The translations under genes and the position numbers were made by a program. A stretch of DNA of 42,964 bases from Desulfovibrio legallii. GTDB lineage: Bacteria > Desulfobacterota > Desulfovibrionia > Desulfovibrionales > Desulfovibrionaceae. How positions within the stretch are numbered: position 1 is the first letter of the stretch; every line of letters starts with the position of its first letter. Below the pieces are notes generated by a model. It was not told the origin of the DNA. It made no database searches and saw nothing but the letters and a program-made list of their open reading frames with translations. Location of the stretch: contig NZ_SIXC01000014.1 of NCBI RefSeq assembly GCF_004309735.1, positions 1-42,964 of the forward strand, written 5' to 3'. Shown here piece by piece: positions 1 through 7,935 of the stretch.

Positions 1-55
1 TGTGTTAAGCACGCCGCCAGCGTTCAATCTGAGCCAGAATCAAACTCTCCAGTTC
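1..55 (-). rRNA. rrs: 16S rRNA, 5' end only (partial)
   Basis: Read on the minus strand, the first bases give the universal start of 16S rRNA: the 27F primer region (AGAGTTTGATTCTGGCTCAG, 29-48) followed by the conserved ATTGAACGCTGGCGGC block. The rest of the gene lies to the left of the window. The 5' end near 55 is set by analogy with E. coli, where seven bases precede AGAGTTTG, so it is good to a few bases. Confidence 0.95.
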
Positions 56-122
56 AAATTCTGTACAAGATTCTCACCCTTGCGGGCGAAAATCGGAATC
101 TCAAAGATTTCCTTCCCACTCG

Positions 123-137
123 CTATTCACTTGTCAA
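123..137 (-). promoter_or_regulatory. boxA-like antitermination element in the rRNA leader
   Basis: The minus strand reads TTGACAAGTGAATAG between the rRNA promoters and the 16S start. It resembles the boxA-type leader elements that load Nus factors on rRNA transcripts. It also begins with a TTGACA hexamer, but no -10 lies 16-18 bases downstream, so I prefer leader element over promoter. Confidence 0.35.
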
Positions 138-191
138 TGAACCACCGGACCTTCCGGCCCCGCCGGACCTTTTCGGTCGGCGCGAGGAGTG

Positions 192-220
192 TTTATGCTC
201 CCCTTCGCTTCCGGAGTCAA
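192..220 (-). promoter_or_regulatory. rRNA promoter, proximal
   Basis: Minus-strand -35 TTGACT (215-220), 17-base spacer and -10 CATAAA (192-197). It is the closest of three equally built promoters upstream of 16S. T-rich and A-rich tracts directly upstream (221-258) look like an UP element. Confidence 0.7.
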
Positions 221-258
221 CCGTTTTTTTCGCTTCCGGCAAAATTTCTTTTTTGCCG
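217..258 (-). repeat. Direct repeat copy 1: rRNA -35 plus UP-like tract
   Basis: Forty-two bases repeat almost exactly at 325-364, differing by one substitution and a two-T length change. Each copy carries most of a -35 hexamer and the A/T tracts behind it. This suggests the two rRNA promoters arose by, or are homogenised through, a local duplication. Confidence 0.7.
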
Positions 259-299
259 CGTGTTGCTCAAAAATCCGTTTTCTCAAGTCGCGTTGCAGG

Positions 300-328
300 G
301 TTATGCACCCCACTGCCGTCTCTGTCAA
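300..328 (-). promoter_or_regulatory. rRNA promoter, middle
   Basis: Minus-strand -35 TTGACA (323-328), 17-base spacer and -10 CATAAC (300-305). It shares the upstream UP-like repeat with the proximal promoter. Confidence 0.7.
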
Positions 329-364
329 CCGTTTTTTTCGCTTCCCGCAAAATTTCTTTTGCCG
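325..364 (-). repeat. Direct repeat copy 2: rRNA -35 plus UP-like tract
   Basis: Second copy of the repeat at 217-258, 108 bases further from the rRNA gene, in the same orientation and the same position relative to its promoter. Confidence 0.7.
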
Positions 365-401
365 TGGGCCGAACCGTTCCGGTTTCAAGCGGCGAAAGAC
401 G

Positions 402-430
402 AATGTAGTCCGGCGCCCTCTCCCTGTCAA
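402..430 (-). promoter_or_regulatory. rRNA promoter, distal
   Basis: Minus-strand -35 TTGACA (425-430), 17-base spacer and -10 TACATT (402-407). A and T tracts at 434-458 sit where an UP element would be. Spacing is identical to the two downstream promoters. Confidence 0.65.
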
Positions 431-662
431 ACACTTTTTGGATTTTTTTCAAAAAAACCCGCAAGTCCGCGCGGGGCACTGTCCTGGCCAAAGGGGCGTC
501 GCCAGGGCCTGCCGCGCCGCAGTGGTTTTACCCCCGGCACAGCCGCCCGGCAACGCGGAAGATGCCCCCGCTGGAGCAAATTCCCCTTGGGGATGCGTAT
601 GCTCAAAGTTTACGGCGCGCTCGTTCCGACGTTTAAGCGCGCAAGTAGCTAGCGCTGCGGTT

Positions 663-705
663 TTTGCCCGTAACTTCCTTCGTCGCAATGGCTGCAGCTG
701 CGCTT
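663..705. repeat. Dispersed 43-base repeat, copy 1
   Basis: This stretch matches 42299-42341 at 37 of 43 positions in the same orientation, with the first 17 bases identical. Both copies lie in intergenic DNA. Its role is unknown. Confidence 0.6.
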
Positions 706-720
706 ACGCAGCCGCCAGAA

Positions 721-738
721 CATTGCAACGTTGCAATG
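721..738. promoter_or_regulatory. Perfect 18-base palindrome
   Basis: CATTGCAACGTTGCAATG is its own reverse complement. A perfect two-fold site of this length in gene-free DNA could be an operator, but no promoter or regulator gene is adjacent, so this is only a structural observation. Confidence 0.4.
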
Positions 739-802
739 CCCTGGCCGGGGTACGCCTTGTGCGCCACTTGAGGAAAAGTGTTGTAACAGGACAAGAGCTG
801 TA

Positions 803-849
803 GGGGGGGCAGAGTATTTTTGTAGACAAAAATACCTTGCCCCCCCCCC
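803..849 (-). terminator. Hairpin 3' of pdxT (hairpin family member A)
   Basis: A G7/C tract pairs with a C tract through a stem that includes ten perfect pairs (814-823 with 826-835) and a two-base loop. The apex is TTTTTGT-nn-ACAAAAA. It lies eight bases after the pdxT stop on the minus strand, so it probably ends pdxST transcription. Similar hairpins follow ilvC, pit and lon. Confidence 0.6.
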
Positions 850-857
850 ACCAAGGT

Positions 858-1433
858 CTAACTGCACATGGTAAGGAAGTACTGGTGCAGGCGAGGATCG
901 TCGGTGAGCTCAGGGTGGAAGGAGGTGCCCAGCACATTGTTCTGACGTACGGCCACGGCCTGGCTGCCCACTTGAGCCAGCACGCGCACGTCCGGCCCCA
1001 CGCGGGTGAGCACGGGCGCGCGGATGAACACGGCGTGCACAGGTTCCGCCCCCAGGTCGGGCAGGGTCAGGTCCGTTTCAAAGCTGTCCACCTGGCGGCC
1101 AAAGGCATTGCGCCGCACGGTGGCGTCCAGCACGCCCAGGCGGGGCTGGTCCGAACCTTCGACATCCGTACAAAGCAGGATGAGGCCGGCGCAGCTGCCG
1201 TAGACGGGCATGCCCGCCAGGATGCGTTGACGCAGGGGTTCCAGCATGCTCCATTCCTGCAGCAGCTTGCCCATAACCGTACTTTCGCCGCCAGGCAGGA
1301 CAATGGCGTCCAGCCCGTCCAGATCCTTGAGCTGGCGCACCTCGCGGACTGTGGCGCCCAGACGGGTCAAGGCGTCCCCATGCTCGCGAAAGGCTCCCTG
1401 CAGGGCCAGCACGCCCACGCAAAGCCCGGCCAC
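858..1433 (-). CDS. pdxT: Pyridoxal 5'-phosphate synthase glutaminase subunit PdxT
   Basis: Class I glutamine amidotransferase of the deoxyxylulose-independent vitamin B6 pathway. It hydrolyses glutamine and channels ammonia to PdxS. At 191 aa it has normal family length. Visible motifs are the oxyanion-region GGES (48-51), the nucleophile Cys81 in GSCAG, and the His173/Glu175 pair in HPEL. It starts two bases after the pdxS stop, so the two are certainly cotranscribed and probably translationally coupled, matching their fixed stoichiometry in the PdxS-PdxT complex. A stable hairpin follows the stop. Confidence 0.97.
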   Translation of the reverse strand: MAGLCVGVLALQGAFREHGDALTRLGATVREVRQLKDLDGLDAIVLPGGESTVMGKLLQEWSMLEPLRQRILAGMPVYGSCAGLILLCTDVEGSDQPRLGVLDATVRRNAFGRQVDSFETDLTLPDLGAEPVHAVFIRAPVLTRVGPDVRVLAQVGSQAVAVRQNNVLGTSFHPELTDDPRLHQYFLTMCS

Positions 1434-1435
1434 GG

Positions 1436-2317
1436 CTACCAGCCCCGTTCCTGCATGCGCTGTTCGGTGGGAATAGTGGAGATTTCAATGCCCACCATCG
1501 CCTCGCCCAGATCGCGGGAGATTTCGGCCAGCATGGCGAAATCCTTGTAGTTGGTCACGGCCTGCACAATGGCCTTGGCGCGCTTGGCGGGGTCGCCGGA
1601 CTTGAAAATGCCGGAACCCACAAACACGCCGTCGCAGCCCAGATGCATCATCATGGCAGCGTCGGCCGGCGTGGCAATGCCGCCGGCGGCAAAGTTGACC
1701 ACAGGCAGGCGGCCTTCCTTACGCACGGCGTAACAGACTTCCAGGGGCGCGCCGATCTCTTTGGCAAAGTTGGCCACCTCTGCTTCAGGCAAGGCGCAGA
1801 GCGTGCGGATTTCGTCCATGACCTGCCGGCAGTGGCGCACGGCTTCCACCACGTTGCCGGTGCCGGGTTCGCCCTTGGTGCGGATCATGGCCGCGCCTTC
1901 AGCAATGCGGCGCAAGGCCTCGCCCAGATTGCGGCAGCCGCAGACAAAGGGCACGGTAAAGTCGCGCTTGTCAATATGATACTTGTCGTCGGCGGGGGTG
2001 AGCACTTCGCTTTCGTCGATATAGTCCACGCCCAGAGCTTCAAGGATGCGGGCCTCCACAAAATGGCCGATGCGCGCCTTGGCCATGACCGGGATGCTGA
2101 CCACTTCCATAATTTTTTTAACAATGGTGGGGTCGGCCATACGGGCCACGCCGCCCGCGGCGCGGATGTCGGCGGGCACGCGCTCCAGGGCCATGACGGC
2201 GCAGGCGCCCGCGTCTTCGGCTATCTTGGCCTGTTCGGGCGTGGTGACGTCCATAATCACGCCGCCTTTGAGCATTTCCGCAAGGCCTGTCTTGAGGCGG
2301 ATGGTGCCCTGTTCCAT
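1436..2317 (-). CDS. pdxS: Pyridoxal 5'-phosphate synthase lyase subunit PdxS
   Basis: Builds PLP from ribose 5-phosphate, glyceraldehyde 3-phosphate and ammonia from PdxT. At 293 aa it has the usual length. The catalytic lysines are visible as Lys80 (VMAKARIGH) and Lys148 (RTKGEPGTG), with Asp23 in IMDV. The frame stays open upstream to about 2575, but the ATG at 2317 is chosen because it has an AGGAG ribosome site seven to eleven bases ahead and gives the canonical N-terminus. A good minus-strand promoter lies at 2392-2420. Confidence 0.97.
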   Translation of the reverse strand: MEQGTIRLKTGLAEMLKGGVIMDVTTPEQAKIAEDAGACAVMALERVPADIRAAGGVARMADPTIVKKIMEVVSIPVMAKARIGHFVEARILEALGVDYIDESEVLTPADDKYHIDKRDFTVPFVCGCRNLGEALRRIAEGAAMIRTKGEPGTGNVVEAVRHCRQVMDEIRTLCALPEAEVANFAKEIGAPLEVCYAVRKEGRLPVVNFAAGGIATPADAAMMMHLGCDGVFVGSGIFKSGDPAKRAKAIVQAVTNYKDFAMLAEISRDLGEAMVGIEISTIPTEQRMQERGW

Positions 2318-2391
2318 GATGCATACTCCTTGTTGTGCCGGGAACCGGCCGGACTTGCCCCGCCTGCCGGAACGGCAACGGGGCTGGCGTG

Positions 2392-2420
2392 TATATATGC
2401 AAATACGCCGCTTCTGACAA
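2392..2420 (-). promoter_or_regulatory. Promoter of pdxST
   Basis: Minus-strand -35 TTGTCA (2415-2420), 17-base spacer, -10 TATATA (2392-2397). It sits about 75 bases ahead of the pdxS start and back to back with a plus-strand promoter for the HAD gene. Confidence 0.65.
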
Positions 2421-2429
2421 TACTGCGCC

Positions 2430-2458
2430 TTGCGCTTCCTCCCGCCACCGGCTATGCT
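2430..2458 (+). promoter_or_regulatory. Promoter of the HAD phosphatase transcript
   Basis: Plus-strand -35 TTGCGC (2430-2435), 17-base spacer, -10 TATGCT (2453-2458). Transcription would begin near 2465, just ahead of the ribosome site of the small ORF at 2478. Confidence 0.55.
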
Positions 2459-2477
2459 TTTGCCCAGAGGAGAAAGG

Positions 2478-2555
2478 ATGCCGCATACCACTATTGAGGA
2501 TTGGCGCCGTTCCGCCGGATGCGCGGCGCGGCGGCTGCAGGAGGCCGGGTCATGA
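2478..2555 (+). CDS. Possible 25-aa leader peptide coupled to the HAD gene
   Basis: A 25-codon ORF starts with ATG behind a strong purine-rich ribosome site (AGAGGAGAAAGG, 2466-2477) and ends in a TGA that overlaps the ATG of the HAD gene as ATGA (2552-2555). The peptide begins [14 protein letters not shown] and is basic. It is the first ORF after the predicted promoter. I do not recognise it. It could be a leader that couples translation of the phosphatase, a real microprotein, or the original N-terminus of the HAD protein displaced by a frame change. Confidence 0.4.
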   Translation: MPHTTIEDWRRSAGCAARRLQEAGS

Positions 2556-3223
2556 GTGCCCGGCTTTTTCCCCACGGGCTCGCCGGGGTCATTTTTGACT
2601 GCGACGGCGTGTTGCTGGATTCGCGCGAGTCCAACAGCATTTTTTATAACAGGGTGCTGGCCGTCTTTGGCCTGCCGCCCATGACGCCGGAGCAGGAAAA
2701 GTACTGCTTCATGGCCACGGCAGGGCAGGCTTTACGGCATATTGTGCCGCCAGCGTTGCACCAGCGCATTGACGAGGTGGTCAGCCATCACGTGGTTTAT
2801 GACCGCGACATCGTGCCCCTGCTGCGCCTGCAGGAGGGCTTTCGTCCTTTTGTTGATGACCTGCGCGCCCGCGGGGTGCGCATGGCTGTGCACACCAACC
2901 GTCGGCTGCACGGCATTCAGAGGGTTCTGGACATTTTTGCCCTGCCCTCCTATTTTGATCCTGTGGTCGCGGCGGATACGGCCGCGCCCAAGCCCTCGCC
3001 GGAAGGCGCGCAGCGCATCTGCGCAGCCTGGGGCTGCAATCCGGCGGACGTGCTTTTTGTTGGCGACAGCGAGCACGACAAAACCACCGCGGAAGGGGCC
3101 GGGGTGGTTTTTGCCGCCTTTAACGCCGGCCCCCTGGGCGGACAGATCAAAACCGAGAGTTTTGACGAGCTGCACGCGGCCCTGGCCGAGGCCCTGCCCG
3201 GCACTGCCGGCCGCAGCGCCTGA
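2552..3223 (+). CDS. HAD-superfamily phosphatase (phosphoglycolate phosphatase-like)
   Basis: A 223-aa haloacid dehalogenase-type hydrolase. Motif I is [10 protein letters not shown] with the Asp16/Asp18 pair, motif II is the Thr in AVHTNR, motif III the Lys in APKPSPEG, and motif [13 protein letters not shown] helical cap follows motif I, as in the phosphoglycolate phosphatase/beta-phosphoglucomutase group. The natural substrate cannot be told from sequence. The start at 2552 is preferred to one at 2501 because CAGGAGG lies nine bases upstream and the earlier residues are low-complexity Arg/Ala/Gly. It overlaps the end of a small upstream ORF by four bases. Confidence 0.85.
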   Translation: MSARLFPHGLAGVIFDCDGVLLDSRESNSIFYNRVLAVFGLPPMTPEQEKYCFMATAGQALRHIVPPALHQRIDEVVSHHVVYDRDIVPLLRLQEGFRPFVDDLRARGVRMAVHTNRRLHGIQRVLDIFALPSYFDPVVAADTAAPKPSPEGAQRICAAWGCNPADVLFVGDSEHDKTTAEGAGVVFAAFNAGPLGGQIKTESFDELHAALAEALPGTAGRSA

Positions 3224-3429
3224 CAGACGCGCCGCCGGGGCGGACGCCCTGCGGATTTTTGCGTCGGCACGGGGCGGCAAAGGCGTACGCGGCGTACTTG
3301 ACCGCACAGATGAAGCCCATCGGGGCGCAGCGCCGGACATGGCGCGCACAGGCCGCGGCGGACGTAAAAAACAGTTGCAATTGCAGGGCGCACTGACGCA
3401 CTGCTCAAGACAGCCACGCTGGAGGGCGC

Positions 3430-3732
3430 ATGATTGTTCTTGCCAACACCCTGAGCGCCGTTGCCCTGGTGCTGGGGGGGCTTTTGAACCTCTATTTCTG
3501 GATTGTTATCATTGCGGCCGTGCTGACCTGGGTGCGGCCCGACCCATACAATCCCATTGTGCGGGCACTGCGCGCACTGACCGAACCGGTCTTTTACCGG
3601 GTGCGCAAATGGCTGCCCTTTACCTACACGGGCGGCATGGATTTTTCCCCGGTGGTGGTGCTGCTGGCCATTGAGCTGTTCAACCGCATAGTGGTTGCCT
3701 CACTGGCCCAGTACGCCATGACCCTTGTATAG
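3430..3732 (+). CDS. YggT family membrane protein
   Basis: A 100-aa protein with two hydrophobic segments (about 5-35 and 74-96) around a short polar region containing WVRPDPYNPIVRALRALTEP, typical of the YggT family. YggT proteins are inner-membrane proteins of poorly defined function, linked in other bacteria to osmotic tolerance and to cell-division or photosystem assembly loci. GGAGGG precedes the ATG. It is followed by a DUF465 gene and then the ilv genes on the same strand, and may be cotranscribed with them. Confidence 0.85.
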   Translation: MIVLANTLSAVALVLGGLLNLYFWIVIIAAVLTWVRPDPYNPIVRALRALTEPVFYRVRKWLPFTYTGGMDFSPVVVLLAIELFNRIVVASLAQYAMTLV

Positions 3733-3811
3733 CCCTGCGGGGCGCAAAACCACGGTTTCACGCGCGGGGGCAACGCCCTGTGCACGAACACTATAACACG
3801 GGAGCGTTCGT

Positions 3812-4039
3812 ATGGATCAGCACGAACTGGAACTACTAAAAAAGTACGCGGCCACTGATCCGGAGCTGAAATCCCTTTGGGACGATCACGTACTCTACGA
3901 AAAGCAGGTGGAAAAACTGGAGCACAAGGCTTTTCGCACACCCACCGAGGAACAAACCCTCAAGCAGCTCAAAAAGCAGAAACTTGAGGGTAAAACCCAG
4001 CTTATGGCCATCCTTGACCGTCTGAAAAAGCAAGGATAG
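3812..4039 (+). CDS. DUF465 (YdcH-like) small protein
   Basis: A 75-aa, highly charged, all-helical protein with the DUF465 pattern: an acidic N-terminal helix (HELELLKKYAATDPELKSLW), a turn, and a Lys/Gln-rich helix (LKQLKKQKLEGKTQLMAILD). The function of the family is unknown. It often sits beside metabolic genes. GGGAG lies upstream of the start, and 24 bases separate its stop from ilvB. Confidence 0.85.
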   Translation: MDQHELELLKKYAATDPELKSLWDDHVLYEKQVEKLEHKAFRTPTEEQTLKQLKKQKLEGKTQLMAILDRLKKQG

Positions 4040-4063
4040 CCGAGCTGTTGTAAGGAGCCGGTT

Positions 4064-5755
4064 ATGGAATGTACAGGTGCGCAGATTCTCCTCGAGTCCA
4101 TGAAGAGAGAAGGCGTGGACGTGCTGTTCGGCTACCCCGGCGGTGCGGTCATTGACATTTACGATGAGCTGCCGCGGCATCCTGAACTGCACCACGTGCT
4201 GGTACGGCACGAGCAGGGCGCCGTACATGCGGCCGACGGCTATGCCCGCGCCTCCGGCAAGGCAGGCGTGTGTCTGGTAACCTCCGGTCCTGGGGCTACC
4301 AACACGGTAACCGGCATTGCCACGGCCTATGCCGACTCCATCCCGCTAGTGGTATTTACCGGGCAGGTACCCACCCAGCTCATCGGCAACGACGCCTTTC
4401 AGGAAGTGGACATCGTAGGCATCACGCGCCCCTGCACCAAGCACAACTTTCTGGTCAAGGATGTGCGCAAACTGGCCAAAACCATCCGCCAGGCCTTCTT
4501 CCTGGCCCGCTCCGGCCGTCCCGGCCCCGTGCTGGTGGACCTGCCCAAGGACGTCATGCAGGCCCGGACGGAATTTGTCTGGCCCGATGCCGTTTCCATG
4601 CGCAGCTACAACCCCACCTACAAGCCCAACCTGAACCAGTTGCGGCGCACGGTGGAAGAACTGGCCCAGGCGGAACGCCCGGTCATTCTGGCCGGCGGCG
4701 GCGTGATCATGGCCAACGCCGGCCAGGCCCTGACCGCTCTGGCCCGCAAACTGCAAATCCCGGTCACCTGCACCCTCATGGGGCTGGGCTCCTTTCCCGC
4801 CACAGACCCCCTCTGGCTTGGCATGGTGGGTATGCACGGCACCTACGCGGCCAACCTGGCTATCAACAATGCCGATGTGCTCATGTGCGTGGGCGCACGC
4901 TTTGACGACCGCGTCACCGGCAAACTGGCCGCCTTTGCGCCCAAAGCGCGCATCGTGCATATTGATATCGACCCCACCTCCATCCGCAAGAATGTGGAAG
5001 TGGAAGTGCCTGTGGTGGGCGACTGTCGCCTGGCCCTGGAGGGCATTGCCGAAATCTGCGACGCCAAACAGCAGGGCCGGGACTGGGCCGATCAGCACGC
5101 CGCATGGCTGGCGGCCGTGGCCCAGTGGAAAGAAAGCAAACCCCTGGGCTATCAGAAAAACGGCCACCTCAAACCTCAGGAAGTGATCGAGACCCTCTAC
5201 GATCTCACCGGGGGCGAGGCCATCATCACCACCGAAGTGGGCCAGCACCAGATGTGGGTGGCCCAGTTCTATACCTTTACCAAGCCCCGCACCCTGCTCA
5301 CCAGCGGCGGCCTGGGCACCATGGGCTACGGCTTTCCCGCCGCGGTGGGGGCGCAGTTCGCCTTTCCACAAAAGAAAGTCATTACCGTGGCCGGCGACGC
5401 CTCGCTGCAGATGAACATCCAGGAGCTGGCCACCGTGGTGGCCAACAAGCTGCCCATCAAGGTCATCATTCTCAACAACCGCTACCTTGGCATGGTGCGC
5501 CAGTGGCAGGACCTCTTCTACAACCAGAACTACAGCTCCACCAATATGGAGGCCCAGCCGGACTTTGTAAAACTGGCCGAAGCCTACGGAGCTGAAGGCT
5601 ACCGCATCACCAGCGCGGCGGACCTGCGCCCCGTGCTGGAAAAGGCCCTGGGCACGCCCAACCCCGCCTTCATCGACGTGGTGGTGGAACGGGAGGAAAA
5701 CGTGTACCCCATCGTGCCCGCCGGTGCGGCGCTCGACGAAATGTTGCTGGTGTAA
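4064..5755 (+). CDS. ilvB: Acetolactate synthase large (catalytic) subunit
   Basis: ThDP- and FAD-dependent enzyme of valine, leucine and isoleucine biosynthesis. It condenses two pyruvates to acetolactate, or pyruvate with 2-oxobutyrate. At 563 aa it has normal length. The ThDP-activating Glu50 is visible in LVRHEQGAVH, a central FAD-binding domain lies around 190-330, and the ThDP/Mg motif reads GDASLQMN up to NN near the C-terminus, with Ala where many homologues have Gly. AAGGAG precedes the ATG. The regulatory subunit gene starts 12 bases after its stop. Confidence 0.97.
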   Translation: MECTGAQILLESMKREGVDVLFGYPGGAVIDIYDELPRHPELHHVLVRHEQGAVHAADGYARASGKAGVCLVTSGPGATNTVTGIATAYADSIPLVVFTGQVPTQLIGNDAFQEVDIVGITRPCTKHNFLVKDVRKLAKTIRQAFFLARSGRPGPVLVDLPKDVMQARTEFVWPDAVSMRSYNPTYKPNLNQLRRTVEELAQAERPVILAGGGVIMANAGQALTALARKLQIPVTCTLMGLGSFPATDPLWLGMVGMHGTYAANLAINNADVLMCVGARFDDRVTGKLAAFAPKARIVHIDIDPTSIRKNVEVEVPVVGDCRLALEGIAEICDAKQQGRDWADQHAAWLAAVAQWKESKPLGYQKNGHLKPQEVIETLYDLTGGEAIITTEVGQHQMWVAQFYTFTKPRTLLTSGGLGTMGYGFPAAVGAQFAFPQKKVITVAGDASLQMNIQELATVVANKLPIKVIILNNRYLGMVRQWQDLFYNQNYSSTNMEAQPDFVKLAEAYGAEGYRITSAADLRPVLEKALGTPNPAFIDVVVEREENVYPIVPAGAALDEMLLV

Positions 5756-5766
5756 GGGAGGCGGTT

Positions 5767-7363
<1,597 letters not shown>

Positions 7364-7376
7364 AAGGGAGCTTTTT

Positions 7377-7438
7377 GTAGGGGAGAAAACCTTTTGTGAA
7401 CAAAGGGGTTCCTCCCCTACGCCCCTTTTTTCAAAAAA
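7377..7438 (+). terminator. Terminator of ilvC (hairpin family member B)
   Basis: Nine perfect pairs (GTAGGGGAG 7377-7385 with CTCCCCTAC 7412-7420) enclose an inner stem whose apex is TTTTGT-GA-ACAAA. A C4T6 tract follows, then CAAAAAAC. The architecture matches the hairpins after pdxT, pit and lon. Confidence 0.7.
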
Positions 7439-7497
7439 CATTCTTCTTCCAGGGCGCGCCACCGTGCGTACCCTGGCCCCGCCTCAGCAAGAATTCT

Positions 7498-7543
7498 GAA
7501 CACAGAAGCCCCTGTCTTTTTTCGGTCAGGGGCTTCTGTGTTC
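7498..7543. repeat. Perfect 17-base-pair hairpin
   Basis: GAACACAGAAGCCCCTG (7498-7514) pairs fully with 7527-7543 around a 12-base loop that contains six T. No T run follows on either strand, so it is not a standard terminator. It could belong to an RNA or be a bidirectional element. Confidence 0.5.
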
Positions 7544-7634
7544 ACGGCACGACAAAAAAATCTATCCTCTAGAGCAGTTAACACTTGAAATGCTCGCTTA
7601 CGGCAGGCAAAAGCCTGCCTTCTCGCATTTTGTG

Positions 7635-7660
7635 GCAAGGATTTTCAAGAAAATCCTTGC
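7635..7660. repeat. Perfect 12-base-pair hairpin
   Basis: GCAAGGATTTTC pairs fully with GAAAATCCTTGC across two bases. It is near a second small hairpin (7603-7620). The function is not evident. Confidence 0.5.
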
Positions 7661-7824
7661 AGAGCAGTCGTCAGCCATCCCCGCTCTCTGGGGGCCGATG
7701 CCCCTCAATATGCCGACGCCACTTCCGTAACTCTTTATCCGATGCCTTTCTTCCCCCCTGCTTGCCCAGGGTCGCGTGTGGCCATGGGGCATAGGGTCGC
7801 AAAAGACATCTTCCCCTACCTGCT

Positions 7825-7930
7825 CAGGGTACGTCCTGCGCAGTTCCGTGAAAGAAAAAAGTTTTTTGAGGGATGGGGGGTGTGGGGGGAAGGGAACTTT
7901 TGTGTACAAACGTTCCCTTCCCCCCACAAA
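7825..7930 (-). repeat. Intergenic repeat element, copy 1 (hairpin family member C)
   Basis: Bases 7855-7903 are identical to 25501-25549, and similarity runs from about 7825 to 7930 against 25471-25575. The core is a 22-pair stem with one mismatch (7882-7903 with 7906-7927) and a GT loop. On the minus strand it starts nine bases after the pit stop and is followed by C-rich sequence and CAAAAAACTTTTTTC, so it probably also terminates the phosphate operon. Confidence 0.75.
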
Positions 7931-7935
7931 AAATC

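Larger units (their letters stand above)
459..802. other. Gene-free stretch upstream of the rRNA promoters
   Basis: The open frames here are GC-rich shadows without ribosome binding sites or recognisable protein sequence. The only structure I see is a dispersed repeat (663-705) and an 18-base palindrome (721-738), listed separately. Confidence 0.6.
7364..7935. other. Gene-free gap between ilvC and pit, rich in hairpins
   Basis: The 570 bases contain no convincing gene. They hold a terminator-like hairpin after ilvC (7377-7438), a perfect 17-pair hairpin (7498-7543), a seven-pair hairpin GGCAGGC/GCCTGCC near 7603-7620, a perfect 12-pair hairpin (7635-7660) and the repeated element at 7825-7930. 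Such density suggests transcription termination in both directions and possibly a small RNA. Confidence 0.6.

Noticed and set aside
132-138. A fourth rRNA promoter at the TTGACA next to 16S
   Set aside because: No -10 hexamer lies 16-18 bases downstream, and the element fits a boxA-like leader better.
217-364. CRISPR-like array at the two near-identical 40-base repeats
   Set aside because: There are only two copies, each tied to a promoter -35, with no spacer series and no cas genes.
2-803. Overlapping open frames of up to about 216 codons on both strands
   Set aside because: They cover the 16S rRNA end and its promoter region, have no ribosome sites and encode Arg/Pro/Phe-rich sequence with no family resemblance.
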